Shown here: positions 23,634-32,396 of the stretch, in pieces
Position numbering within the stretch: the stretch's first letter is position 1
Layout: each line of letters begins with the position of its first letter
From: Mycolicibacterium rhodesiae JS60
Lineage (GTDB): Bacteria; Actinomycetota; Actinomycetes; Mycobacteriales; Mycobacteriaceae
Direction of reading: 5' to 3'
Length of the DNA: 64,000 nucleotides
Assembly (NCBI GenBank): GCA_000230935.2
Contig: AGIQ01000012.1
Location: 1-64,000 of the forward strand
Translations under genes and position numbers: made by a program
Notes under the pieces: generated by a model
Databases searched by the model: none
What the model saw: only the letters and a program-made list of their open reading frames with translations
Told to the model about the DNA's origin: nothing

Positions 23634-24560
23634 ATGACTTCTACCGCAACGCTCGACTCGACCACGGCCGTCGCCGCGCAGCTGGGATCCGGGCTCCTGT
23701 CGTTCCCGGTCACTCATCTCACCGACGACGGGCTCTTCGACGAGCCTGCCTACCGGGAAAACATCGGCTGGCTCGGCCAGTTCGACGCGGCCGGGCTCTT
23801 CGCCGCCGGCGGCACAGGTGAGTTCTTCTCACTGACCCCGGCCGAGGTCAACCAGGTCGTGCGCGCCGCGGTCGCCGAAGCGCCGTCCGGCGTGCCCGTG
23901 ATCGCCCCGGCCGGCTACGGCACTGCGATTGCGGTGGAAATGGCCCGGGCGGCAGAAAAAGCCGGCGCGCACGGCATCCTGCTGCTCCCGCCCTACCTCA
24001 CCGAGGCCAGCCAAGAGGGTCTGGTGGCCCACGTCAAGCAGGTGTGTGCGGCCACCGAACTCGGAGTGATCATCTACTCCCGGGCCAACGCCGCCTTCGG
24101 CGAAGCCGCCGTGGCGGAATTGGCCGACAGCTGTTCAAACTTCATTGGTTTCAAGGACGGTATCGGCAACATCGAGCAGATGACTCGGATCTACGCGGGC
24201 GTCGGCGACCGGTTGACCTACGTCGGCGGCTTGCCCACCGCCGAGATGTTTGCGCTGCCCTATCTGGCCCTCGGGGTCACGACTTACTCGTCGGCGATCT
24301 ACAACTTCGTTCCGACATTCGCTTTGGACTTCTACGACGCGTTGCGCCGCGGTGACCACGCCTTCGTTGTCAACGCGCTCAACGACTTCGTGATCCCGTA
24401 CTGCGATTTGCGCAATCGCAAGCCAGGGTATGCCGTCAGCATCATCAAAGCGGGCATGAAGGTGATCGGCAGGCCGGCAGGGCCGGTCCGCAGCCCGTTG
24501 ACCGATCTCGACGACAGCGAAGTCGCCGAATTGGCCGATCTGGTCAAGAAAGTGAGCTGA
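23634..24560 (+). CDS. kdgD: 5-dehydro-4-deoxyglucarate dehydratase
   Basis: 308 residues from ATG 23634 (an ATG at 23607 would add nine residues). Member of the DHDPS/NAL aldolase family with the KdgD-specific start GSGLLSFPVTHLTDDG. The Schiff-base lysine is in FIGFKDGIGN (Lys174) and the catalytic Tyr region is VIIYSRANA. It decarboxylates and dehydrates 5-keto-4-deoxyglucarate to 2,5-dioxopentanoate. The dehydrogenase gene follows after 2 bp, so the two steps are co-expressed. Confidence 0.95.
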   Translation: MTSTATLDSTTAVAAQLGSGLLSFPVTHLTDDGLFDEPAYRENIGWLGQFDAAGLFAAGGTGEFFSLTPAEVNQVVRAAVAEAPSGVPVIAPAGYGTAIAVEMARAAEKAGAHGILLLPPYLTEASQEGLVAHVKQVCAATELGVIIYSRANAAFGEAAVAELADSCSNFIGFKDGIGNIEQMTRIYAGVGDRLTYVGGLPTAEMFALPYLALGVTTYSSAIYNFVPTFALDFYDALRRGDHAFVVNALNDFVIPYCDLRNRKPGYAVSIIKAGMKVIGRPAGPVRSPLTDLDDSEVAELADLVKKVS

Positions 24561-24562
24561 CC

Positions 24563-26155
24563 ATGACGCAGAGTCTCACTCTCACTGGAGCCAGCTTGGT
24601 GGGCGCCGATGACGTGCCGGGTACCGGAACGGCATTCGAGGCGCTCGATCCAGTTACGGGCGACGCCGTGGGACCGACTTACCGCGAGGTGGACGACCTC
24701 AGTATTGCCGACGCGGCTCGACGGGCATGGCGAGCGTTTCGGACCTACCGACACACCGACTTCGCCGCACGTGCCGCATTCCTCGAGACGATCGCCGATG
24801 AGATCGACGCGCTCGGTGAAGTTCTCATCGAGCGGGTGCATACGGAGACCGGGATTCCGGTGGCCCGTGCCACAGGTGAGCTGGCTCGAACCACCAACCA
24901 GTTGCGGCTTTTCGCCAAGGTCGTGCGCGACGGCGGCTGGACCGGCGCCCGCCTGGACACGCCAGAGCCGAGCCGGACGCCGCTGCCCAAACCGGACCTG
25001 CGGCAACGGCGGGTACCGCTTGGCCCGGTCGCGGTTTTCGCTGCCAGCAACTTCCCGCTGGCGTTCTCCGTCGCAGGTGGCGACACCGCGTCGGCGTTGG
25101 CCGCCGGTTGCCCGGTGATCGTCAAGGCCCATCCGGCTCACCCCGGCACCTCCGAGCTCGTTGGTCGTGCGATCCGCAAAGCCGTTGTTGTGCATGATCT
25201 TCCGGATGGAACGTTCTCCCTGTTGTTCACCTCGATCGCGGGCGGCGTTTCGCTGGTGCAGGACCCCAATGTTCGGGCGGTGGGATTCACCGGCTCGCGC
25301 CGTGGCGGGCTGGCTCTGGTTTCCGCAGCCGCAGCGCGGCCCGTGCCGATCCCGGTGTATGCCGAAATGTCCAGTGTAAATCCGGTTTTCATCCTGCCGG
25401 GCGCGCTCGCCGACCGAGCCGCCGACTTGGCAACCGGCTTCGTCGCATCGGTCACCACCGGTGTGGGCCAGCTCTGCACCAGCCCGGGCCTGGTGTTCGT
25501 GCCTGACACATACGGTGCCGACGAGTTTGTGGCCACCGCTGCGGAGTCGGTTCGTGCTGCCGCGGCGGCGGCGATGCTCAGTCCGGGTATCGCCGAGGCC
25601 TTCGATGAAGGCGCGCATCGGCTCTCGGCGACAGGTGGTGTTCGGAAAGTCGCAGAAGGTGTCGATGATCCGGCCATCGCCTGTTCTGGGCTGCCACAGT
25701 TGTATGTCACCACCGGTGCGGGCTTCGTCGGCAACGAAGGATTGCAGAACGAGGTGTTTGGTGCGGCATCGGTAATCGTCCGCGTCACTGATGTTAGCGA
25801 GATGGTCGCCATCGCAGAGCGATTAGAAGGTCAGCTGACCGCGACCGTGCACCTGTCGCGAGCCGATCACGCAGCCGCCGCCCCATTGCTCGATGAGTTG
25901 GAACTCATTGCCGGCCGGGTTGTGGTCAACGGCTGGCCGACCGGTGTCGAGGTCGGGCACGCTGTCGTGCACGGTGGGCCTTTCCCGGCCACGTCGGCTC
26001 CGTCGACCACGTCGGTCGGTAGCCTCGCCATCGAGCGTTTCCTTCGCCCGGTCTCGTACCAGAACGTGCCCGACGACCTGCTGGCCAACGAGATTCGCGA
26101 CGGCAATCCGCTGGGGATCTGGCGGCGCATCGACGGCGAAATGACCCGCAACTGA
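24563..26155 (+). CDS. 2,5-dioxovalerate (alpha-ketoglutaric semialdehyde) dehydrogenase
   Basis: 530 residues, the length of the KGSADH subfamily. Aldehyde dehydrogenase fold with general-base Glu268 in YAEMSSVNPVFILP and catalytic Cys305 in GVGQLCTSPGLVFV; the cofactor region shows FAASNFPLAFSVAGGDT. It oxidises the kdgD product to 2-oxoglutarate, which enters the TCA cycle. Together with gudD, kdgD and the permease it completes the D-glucarate pathway. Convergent with the LppW-like gene 94 bp away; that gap shows only a weak 6-bp hairpin. Confidence 0.93.
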   Translation: MTQSLTLTGASLVGADDVPGTGTAFEALDPVTGDAVGPTYREVDDLSIADAARRAWRAFRTYRHTDFAARAAFLETIADEIDALGEVLIERVHTETGIPVARATGELARTTNQLRLFAKVVRDGGWTGARLDTPEPSRTPLPKPDLRQRRVPLGPVAVFAASNFPLAFSVAGGDTASALAAGCPVIVKAHPAHPGTSELVGRAIRKAVVVHDLPDGTFSLLFTSIAGGVSLVQDPNVRAVGFTGSRRGGLALVSAAAARPVPIPVYAEMSSVNPVFILPGALADRAADLATGFVASVTTGVGQLCTSPGLVFVPDTYGADEFVATAAESVRAAAAAAMLSPGIAEAFDEGAHRLSATGGVRKVAEGVDDPAIACSGLPQLYVTTGAGFVGNEGLQNEVFGAASVIVRVTDVSEMVAIAERLEGQLTATVHLSRADHAAAAPLLDELELIAGRVVVNGWPTGVEVGHAVVHGGPFPATSAPSTTSVGSLAIERFLRPVSYQNVPDDLLANEIRDGNPLGIWRRIDGEMTRN

Positions 26156-26249
26156 AGCACTGCGCCGCGCTGAGCGCGAGAAGCAGGACACGACAGCGCG
26201 TTACATGACGCCGACGACCGGGACCTGCAGCCGCCGCGCCGTCAGCGGC

Positions 26250-27182
26250 TCAGATCCGCCCGCCGGGGAACATCGTCTTCACGGCCTGCGTCAGCGTTGC
26301 CCGCGCAGTGGCGTCGTCGACGGGTTGCAATGAGGCCATCGCCATCACGAAGCGATGATCGGCCCCGATCACACCGGTGGTCATGTGCAACCAGTTGCCG
26401 CCGTTCCAGCAGCACATCCAACCTTGTTTGACCGCAACGGGTTCCGCGAACAGCCCGTCGGGAATGCCGAACCCCTGCGGGTAACCGTCGACTCCGGTGG
26501 GAGTCGACCTGGACAGGTCGCCCAGGATCAGAGCAGCTTGATCGGCAGGCAGGCCGCCCGCGCCGTCGAGCAGCATGTCGTAGTAGCGCACCAGATCAGC
26601 GGTGGTGCTCATGGTGTTCCACCAGTTGCCGTCGTAGGGCGCGCTGGTCGATCGCAGTCCGTACCGGGAGCTCACCCGCCCGACGATCGAACTGCCGCCG
26701 CCCTCGCCCCAGAACACCTCGGCGGCGCTGTCGTCGGAGGAGCGCAACATCACGTCGAAGGACTGCCGCTCTTCGGGGGTCATCTGGCGCTGGCCCTTGG
26801 CCACCTGCAGCAGCAGATCGTCGGCGATGAACAGTTTGCTCACCGATGCGATCGGGAAGGGTGCGCCATCGCCGCCGGAGACGGTCCGACCGGTGTTCCG
26901 GTCGAGCACGGTGAAGCTGATGTCCGCGCCGTCCTGAGCGGCCTCAGCGGCGGCCTCCCGGGCACGCACATCGAGGCCGACGGTCGCATCCGGCGGAGCA
27001 TCGGCCAGTGGGCCCAGCGCGGGAGCTTGCGCGATCGAATTCGGGTCGGCCGACAGCAGGTTCACCGGGTGAGCAGATCTGTCGTCGGGGCCGGCGTTGA
27101 CCTGAGCGGACGATGCGGCGACCAGTACGCCGATCAAAGCCGTCGCGGTACCGGTGACCAGCATCGACAGATGCCGTCGCAT
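26250..27182 (-). CDS. Secreted beta-lactamase-like protein, LppW-like
   Basis: 310 residues from ATG 27182, which has GGAG six bases upstream; an ATG two codons earlier is possible. A signal peptide (about 1-31, ending SSAQVNA) precedes a serine beta-lactamase-like domain with PIASVSKLFIADDLL (SxxK, Ser113-Lys116), MLRSSDDSAAEVFW in place of SxN, and AVKQGWMCCWNG in place of KTG. Position between trmD and rplS matches M. tuberculosis lppW (Rv2905, from memory), but there is no lipobox cysteine here, so it is probably released instead of lipid-anchored. Catalysis is unproven in this subfamily. Confidence 0.8.
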   Translation of the reverse strand: MRRHLSMLVTGTATALIGVLVAASSAQVNAGPDDRSAHPVNLLSADPNSIAQAPALGPLADAPPDATVGLDVRAREAAAEAAQDGADISFTVLDRNTGRTVSGGDGAPFPIASVSKLFIADDLLLQVAKGQRQMTPEERQSFDVMLRSSDDSAAEVFWGEGGGSSIVGRVSSRYGLRSTSAPYDGNWWNTMSTTADLVRYYDMLLDGAGGLPADQAALILGDLSRSTPTGVDGYPQGFGIPDGLFAEPVAVKQGWMCCWNGGNWLHMTTGVIGADHRFVMAMASLQPVDDATARATLTQAVKTMFPGGRI

Positions 27183-27343
27183 GTCCATCTCCTCGAGGGA
27201 CTGGGGAAACGCCGTAATGTTGGGTGCTGCGCTGCCGCCCGACCGTAATTCAGGTTAACCGTACCTTTTCTACACCGCGCGGTTAGCCAGCCGAATCATC
27301 CGATGACCTCGGCGGGTCGCGCGATTTCACTGCTCGCGGTGCA

Positions 27344-27354
27344 TCTGGCACAAT
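27344..27354 (+). promoter_or_regulatory. Putative rplS promoter core, shared with rpsP
   Basis: TCTGGCACAAT, identical to 17733-17743 in front of rpsP. It lies 143 bp upstream of the rplS start. The 314-bp gap from 27183 to 27496 otherwise holds the upstream region of the divergent LppW-like gene and a long, GC-rich rplS leader; no gene is seen in it. Confidence 0.5.
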
Positions 27355-27496
27355 TGAGCAGTTGCCGCGCGGGCCGGACCTTGTCGTGAAGCCTGCTGCG
27401 CCAAACACCACGTGCCCGAATCCATCGGCCCGGCGACCGCCAGCGCGTTTGCGCAGGCAGTCGGCTGCGTCGCAGAACTACAAGGAAGTGTCACCG

Positions 27497-27838
27497 ATGA
27501 ACACGCTGGACTTCGTCGACCAGGCGTCGCTGCGCGACGACATCCCGACCTTCAGCCCCGGGGACACCATCAATGTCCACGTGAAGGTCATCGAGGGCAA
27601 CAAGCAACGCATCCAGGTCTTCAAGGGTGTTGTGATCCGCCGCTCCGGCGGTGGCATCCGCGAGACCTTCACCGTCCGCAAGGAAAGCTACGGCGTCGGC
27701 GTCGAGCGGACCTTCCCGGTGCATTCGCCCAACATCGACCACATCGAGGTCGTCACCCGCGGTGACGTCCGCCGCGCCAAGCTCTACTACCTGCGCGAGC
27801 TCCGCGGCAAGAAGGCCAAGATCAAGGAGAAGCGCTGA
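27497..27838 (+). CDS. rplS: 50S ribosomal protein L19
   Basis: 113 residues, full family length: TLDFVDQASLRDDIPTFSPG, then VIEGNKQRIQVFKGVVIRR and YYLRELRGKKAKIKEKR at the end. The frame is open further upstream, but ATG 27497 fits the family start and has AAGGAAG about eight bases before it. lepB follows after 54 bp. Confidence 0.97.
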   Translation: MNTLDFVDQASLRDDIPTFSPGDTINVHVKVIEGNKQRIQVFKGVVIRRSGGGIRETFTVRKESYGVGVERTFPVHSPNIDHIEVVTRGDVRRAKLYYLRELRGKKAKIKEKR

Positions 27839-27880
27839 GCTTCCGGGTGGCTGCGGCACTGACCGGTCAGTTCGGCTGAC

Positions 27881-27892
27881 TACGCTGACGAC
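27881..27892 (+). promoter_or_regulatory. Putative -10 element of lepB, leaderless start
   Basis: TACGCT (27881-27886) fits TAnnnT and is separated by six bases from the lepB GTG; no Shine-Dalgarno sequence is present. Confidence 0.45.
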
Positions 27893-28726
27893 GTGACCGA
27901 CAAACCCGGCTCGGACGACTCCATCCCGGAATCCGCCACTGCGACGGACGCTCCGGACGACACCACCGCTGACGACGCCCCTGAGAAGGGGGAGAAGAAG
28001 CGTTCGGCTCTCAAAGAGGGCGCGATCCTCGTCGCCATTGCGGTGGTCCTCTACTACGTGATGCTGACGTTCATCGCGCGTCCGTACCTGATTCCGTCGG
28101 AGTCGATGGAGCCGACTCTGCACGGCTGCGCCGGCTGCGTCGGCGACCGGATCATGGTGGACAAGGTCACCTACCGGTTCAGTGAGCCGAGCCCCGGTGA
28201 CGTCGTCGTCTTCAAAGGCCCGCCCAACTGGAACGTGGGCTACAAGTCCATCCGCTCGGACAACACCGCGATCCGGTATCTGGAGAATGCGCTTTCGGTC
28301 GTCGGATTCGTGCCGCCGGACGAGAATGACCTGGTCAAGCGGATCATCGCGACCGGCGGTCAGACCGTGGAGTGCCGCGCCGACACCGGCCTGACCGTCG
28401 ACGGCAAGCCGCTCAAGGAGCCGTACCTCAACGCGCAGACCATGAACGCGGACCCGTTGGTCTACCCGTGTCTGGGCAACGAGTTCGGTCCGGTCAAGGT
28501 GCCCCAGGGCCGGCTGTGGGTGATGGGCGACAACCGCACCCACTCGGCGGACTCGCGAGCGCACTGCACCAGCACTCCCGAGGACGCCCAGAAAGGCATC
28601 CTGTGCACCGGTGACCCGATGGCCGGCACCGTTCCGGTCGACAACGTCATCGGCAAGGCGCGGTTCATCGCGTGGCCGCCCTCTCGCTGGGGTGGTGTGT
28701 CCTCGGTCAACCCGCAGCAGGGCTGA
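27893..28726 (+). CDS. lepB: Signal peptidase I
   Basis: 277 residues. An acidic cytoplasmic N-terminus (about 45 residues) precedes one membrane helix (AILVAIAVVLYYVMLTFIA). The catalytic Ser is in IPSESMEPTLHG (Ser71) and the general-base Lys in DLVKRIIATGG (Lys149); box E reads VMGDNRTHSADSR. It removes signal peptides from secreted precursors on the outer face of the membrane. A Cys-containing insert (HGCAGCVGDRI) follows the serine box. Upstream of rnhB by two bases. Confidence 0.96.
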   Translation: MTDKPGSDDSIPESATATDAPDDTTADDAPEKGEKKRSALKEGAILVAIAVVLYYVMLTFIARPYLIPSESMEPTLHGCAGCVGDRIMVDKVTYRFSEPSPGDVVVFKGPPNWNVGYKSIRSDNTAIRYLENALSVVGFVPPDENDLVKRIIATGGQTVECRADTGLTVDGKPLKEPYLNAQTMNADPLVYPCLGNEFGPVKVPQGRLWVMGDNRTHSADSRAHCTSTPEDAQKGILCTGDPMAGTVPVDNVIGKARFIAWPPSRWGGVSSVNPQQG

Positions 28727-28728
28727 CC

Positions 28729-29466
28729 GTGCCGGCGATGACGTGGCCGCCGCGGACGGTGATCCGCAAATCGTCGGGGCTGCGAACACTCGAATCTGCT
28801 TTGTACCGAAGCGGTTTGGGCCCGGTGGCCGGAGTCGACGAGGTGGGCCGTGGGGCCTGCGCAGGCCCGTTGGTGGTGGCGGCCTGCGTGCTCAGCCCGA
28901 ATCGCCTCGAGAGCCTGGCGGCGCTGGATGACTCCAAGAAGCTCAACGAGGCCGAACGCGAGCGCCTGTTCCCGATCATCAAGCGCTATGCGCTGGCCTA
29001 TCACGTGGTGTTCATCCCGGCCCCCGAGGTGGATCGCCGCGGGGTGCATGTGGCCAACATCGAAGGGATGCGCAGGGCGGTGGCGGGGTTGTCGGTACGG
29101 CCGGGGTATGTGCTGTCCGACGGCTTCCGGGTGCCGGGGCTGCCGATGCCGTCGTTACCGGTGATCGGCGGGGATGCCGCGGCGGCCTGTATCGCGGCGG
29201 CCAGCGTGCTGGCCAAAGTCAGCCGGGACCGGCTGATGGTCGCGATGGACCAAGAACACCCTGGCTACGGCTTCGCCGACCACAAGGGGTACAGCACCCC
29301 GGCGCACAGCGCGGCGCTGAGCAGCCTGGGCCCGTGTCGCCAGCACCGGTTTTCCTACATCAATGTCCGGCGGGTGGCGGGCATCGGTGGTAGCGAGATG
29401 GTGGTCGACTGCCCGCCACCGCAGCGCGGTGATCAGGTGTCAGTCGCACGCGAGGACACGGTGTGA
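28729..29466 (+). CDS. rnhB: Ribonuclease HII
   Basis: 245 residues from GTG 28729, two bases after the lepB stop; ATG 28738 is also possible. The metal-binding active site begins VAGVDEVGRGACAGPLV, with LDDSKKLNEAERE, VLSDGFRVPG and AACIAAASVLAKVSRDR following. It nicks RNA-DNA hybrids and misincorporated ribonucleotides. The last ~30 residues go beyond the core and are poorly conserved. Confidence 0.96.
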   Translation: MPAMTWPPRTVIRKSSGLRTLESALYRSGLGPVAGVDEVGRGACAGPLVVAACVLSPNRLESLAALDDSKKLNEAERERLFPIIKRYALAYHVVFIPAPEVDRRGVHVANIEGMRRAVAGLSVRPGYVLSDGFRVPGLPMPSLPVIGGDAAAACIAAASVLAKVSRDRLMVAMDQEHPGYGFADHKGYSTPAHSAALSSLGPCRQHRFSYINVRRVAGIGGSEMVVDCPPPQRGDQVSVAREDTV

Positions 29467-29516
29467 GACAAGATGGACGAACGCCCCGATGAGACGACAA
29501 GAGGACCGCTGAGCCG

Positions 29517-29822
29517 ATGAGTGCCGAAGATCTCGAAAAGTACGAGACCGAGATGGAGCTCTCGCTCTACCGCGAATACAAGGACATCGTGGGGCAGTTC
29601 AGCTATGTCGTGGAGACCGAGCGCCGCTTCTACCTAGCCAACAGCGTCGAGCTGGTGCCGCGGAACACCGACGGCGAGGTGTACTTCGAGCTACGCCTGT
29701 CCGATGCGTGGGTGTGGGACATGTACCGCCCGGCCCGGTTCGTCAAGCAGGTCCGGGTGATCACGTTCAAGGACGTCAACATCGAAGAGGTCGAGAAGCC
29801 CGAGCTGCGGCTGCCCGAGTAG
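29517..29822 (+). CDS. DUF2469 family protein
   Basis: 101 residues beginning SAEDLEKYETEMELSLYREY and including YLANSVELVPRNTDGEVYFE and DAWVWDMYRPARFVK. This acidic, cytosolic family is highly conserved in actinobacteria next to rnhB (Rv2901c in M. tuberculosis, from memory), and its function is unknown. No membrane segment or known motif. Convergent with the ROK regulator one base away. Confidence 0.93.
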   Translation: MSAEDLEKYETEMELSLYREYKDIVGQFSYVVETERRFYLANSVELVPRNTDGEVYFELRLSDAWVWDMYRPARFVKQVRVITFKDVNIEEVEKPELRLPE

Positions 29823-29823
29823 G

Positions 29824-31002
29824 TCAGCGCAGCGATGCGTCGATCGCTCCCGCCGACAGGATCTTCTCCAGAATCAGTGCTGCGCTGCCGATGTTGCCGG
29901 CCTTGTCGCCGTAGGTGGACGGCACGACCTGCAGGTGTCGAGTAGCCAACGCAGTTGCGTTGCCGTACAAGGTTTCTCGCAGGCCAGCGACGAAAACGTC
30001 GTAGGCGCCCGACATGTCGCCGCCGACGACCAGCACCTCGGGGTTGAGCAGGTTCACCGCGGCGGCGACCACTTCGCCGACGTGACGGCCACTTTCGCGC
30101 AACAGCCGGCGCACCTCGCCGTCGCCGTGGTTGGCCAATTCGACGACGTCGCGGATGTGGTTGACGGCGCGGCCCTGCTCTTGCAGGGTGCGCACCAATG
30201 CCCACCCGCCGGCGATGGCCTCCAGGCAGCCGGTGTCGCCGCACCGGCACGGGATGCCCGCGGCGGCGGCGGTCTTGTTGTGGCCGAATTCGCCGGCGGC
30301 GCCCAGGGCACCACGCTGCAGCACGCCGCCGCACACGATGCCGGCACCCAGCCCGGTGGAGGCCTTGATCAGGAGCAGGTCGCGGTGGATCTTCAGCGGG
30401 CCGCGGCGTTCGGAGAGGGCCTGGACGTTGGTGTCGTTGTCGAGCACGATCGGCGCCGAGGTCAGCTTGCGGAAGTAGGGCTCCAGGGGGACGCCATCCC
30501 AGCCGCTCATCACCGGCGAGGCCAGGCTGCAGCCGTTCTGCTGATCGACCGTGCCGGGCAGCGACACCCCGACGCCGAGGACATCACGGGCGGTCCGGCC
30601 GGTTTCATCGAGCAGCACTTCGAGGCGTTTGACCAGGTCGGGCATCAGGTCGTCGGGGCCGATGCGGATTTCGGAGTCCATATCGGTCAACGCGTGGATG
30701 TCGCCGGCGAGGTTGCAGACCGCCAGGCGGGTGCGGCTGCGGCCGATGGCGGCCGACAGGACCACGCCGGCGTCGGCGTTGAATCGCACCAGCGCCGGGG
30801 GGCGGCCCCCGGTGGACGGCCCGTCCTCGCCTTCGGAGACGAGCCCGCGGCGGCCCAGTGCAGCGATCCGGCTCCCGACGGCCGTCCTGGACAGTCCGGT
30901 CAGCTCGCGAATCTCGGTGCGGGTGGTGGCGACGCCGTCGCGGATGAGCGCGAAAATCTCTCCAGCAGTAGCGGGGGCGGCGGAACGCCTGGTGACCGGC
31001 AC
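29824..31002 (-). CDS. ROK-family transcriptional regulator
   Basis: 392 residues from GTG 31002; the frame continues to a TTG at 31041, so the start is uncertain. The N-terminal winged helix (GVATTRTEIRELTGLSRTAV) is followed by a ROK sugar-kinase-like domain with LDNDTNVQALSERR, GAGIVCGGVLQRGALGAAGE and the zinc motif CRCGDTGCLEA. Such proteins sense sugars or sugar phosphates and repress transport or catabolic genes. It is divergent from an MFS exporter across an inverted repeat, which suggests it controls that cluster. Confidence 0.88.
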   Translation of the reverse strand: MPVTRRSAAPATAGEIFALIRDGVATTRTEIRELTGLSRTAVGSRIAALGRRGLVSEGEDGPSTGGRPPALVRFNADAGVVLSAAIGRSRTRLAVCNLAGDIHALTDMDSEIRIGPDDLMPDLVKRLEVLLDETGRTARDVLGVGVSLPGTVDQQNGCSLASPVMSGWDGVPLEPYFRKLTSAPIVLDNDTNVQALSERRGPLKIHRDLLLIKASTGLGAGIVCGGVLQRGALGAAGEFGHNKTAAAAGIPCRCGDTGCLEAIAGGWALVRTLQEQGRAVNHIRDVVELANHGDGEVRRLLRESGRHVGEVVAAAVNLLNPEVLVVGGDMSGAYDVFVAGLRETLYGNATALATRHLQVVPSTYGDKAGNIGSAALILEKILSAGAIDASLR

Positions 31003-31050
31003 CTTTCCATTGAACCAAGATCTATCGCCGATCAAAAGCAATGGAGATGC

Positions 31051-31107
31051 GTGTCACTTTAACCGTATTTAGACAAAAGTCGGTTGGAAGTGCGGTCTAA
31101 GTGACGC
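31051..31107. promoter_or_regulatory. Inverted repeat between ROK regulator and MFS gene
   Basis: Arms GTGTCACTTTAACCG (31051-31065) and CGGTCTAAGTGACGC (31093-31107) are complementary at 12 of 15 positions, separated by 27 bases. They lie centrally in the divergent intergenic region, where an operator for the ROK repressor is expected. It could also form a transcript hairpin. Confidence 0.5.
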
Positions 31108-31178
31108 TAGGGTCGTGGGCAGGGATCAGACGCTGCAATGCGGCAGCACACCGCCACCGCACAGAAAGGCGATATCCC

Positions 31179-32396
31179 GTGACTGTCACTTCCCGACCCG
31201 CCCCGGCGGCGTCTCCCGCGCTGTGCCCGACCCGGGCAGGGCTGGGCATTCTCGCCCTGGCGCTGGGCTCGTTCGGCATCGGCACCAACGAGTTCGTCGC
31301 GATGGGGCTCTTGCCCGAGATCGCCGGCGGACTCCACATCTCCGAGCCGACCGCGGGCCACGTCATTTCCGCCTACGCGCTCGGCGTGGTGGTCGGTGCC
31401 CCGGTGCTGGCCGCGATGACTGCCAAGTTCAACCGCAAAGTCGTGCTGATGAGCCTGATGGCGTTGTTCGCCGTCGGCAACGTCGCCACCGTGCTGGCGC
31501 CCAACTATCCGATCTTGATCGGCGCGCGCTTTCTCGCCGGCCTTCCGCACGGGGCGTTCTTCGGTGTCGCGGCGCTGGTGGCCGCCCAGTTGCTCGGCCC
31601 CGAGCGGCGCGCCAAGGCCGTCGCGCAGGTAATGACCGGGCTGACGGTGGCGACCGTGATCGGGGTGCCGCTCGCCTCGTGGCTGGGCCAATTGCTGGGC
31701 TGGCGCAGCGCTTTCGCGTTGGTGGTGGTGATCGGCGTGCTGACGCTCGCCGCGATCTGGATCTGGCTGCCCGACGTCGCCCCGGGTTTCGCCGCGAGTA
31801 CCCGATCCGAGCTGGGAGCGCTGCGCCGGCCGCAGGTGTGGCTGGCGCTGCTGATCGGCATGGTCGGCTTCGGCGGCATGTTCGCCGTCTATACCTACAT
31901 TGCCACCACGCTGACCGACATCTCTGGGGTGTCGCGGTCGTGGGTTCCGTTGGGGTTGATGGTTTTTGGTGTCGGTATGGTGGTCGGGAACTTCGCAGGC
32001 GGCCGGATGGCCGACCGGTCGGTGATCCGCGGGCTATATGTGTCGATGGCGTCACTGGCTGTGGTGCTGGCGATCTTCGTCGCCGCCGCACACAACCCGT
32101 ACACCGCGATGCTGCTGTTGTTCGGCATCGGTGCCAGTGGGGCGGCGATCGCCCCCGCATTGCAGACCCGGCTGATGGACGTCGCTGCGCAAGCGCAGAC
32201 ATTGGCCGCCGCACTGAATCATTCGGCGTTGAATATCGCCAACGCGTCGGGGGCGTGGATCGGCGGCCTGGTGATCGCGCTCGGTTACGGATACACCGCC
32301 CCGGCCGCGGCGGGCGCGGTGTTGGCCGTCGTCGGTTTGGTGGTGCTCACCGTTTCAGTGGCGCTGCAGCGTCGTACGTCGGCGGTGAACTCATGA
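31179..32396 (+). CDS. MFS efflux transporter (DHA1 type)
   Basis: 405 residues from GTG 31179, preferred because AAAGGCG lies about nine bases upstream. Twelve predicted helices. DHA1 features: LALGSFGIGTNEFVAMGLLPE in helix 1, YALGVVVGAPVLAAMTAKFNRK with the loop 2-3 motif, and GARFLAGLPHGAFFGVAALV. The closest known types are arabinose/chloramphenicol exporters (AraJ/Cmx-like). It is the first gene of a chain with the 41-aa ORF and the next two genes. Confidence 0.87.
   Translation: MTVTSRPAPAASPALCPTRAGLGILALALGSFGIGTNEFVAMGLLPEIAGGLHISEPTAGHVISAYALGVVVGAPVLAAMTAKFNRKVVLMSLMALFAVGNVATVLAPNYPILIGARFLAGLPHGAFFGVAALVAAQLLGPERRAKAVAQVMTGLTVATVIGVPLASWLGQLLGWRSAFALVVVIGVLTLAAIWIWLPDVAPGFAASTRSELGALRRPQVWLALLIGMVGFGGMFAVYTYIATTLTDISGVSRSWVPLGLMVFGVGMVVGNFAGGRMADRSVIRGLYVSMASLAVVLAIFVAAAHNPYTAMLLLFGIGASGAAIAPALQTRLMDVAAQAQTLAAALNHSALNIANASGAWIGGLVIALGYGYTAPAAAGAVLAVVGLVVLTVSVALQRRTSAVNS

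Noticed and set aside
26225..26255. Terminator between the convergent dehydrogenase and LppW-like genes
   Set aside because: Only a 6-bp AGCCGC/GCGGCT stem is present, without U-tract, and partly inside the LppW-like coding end.
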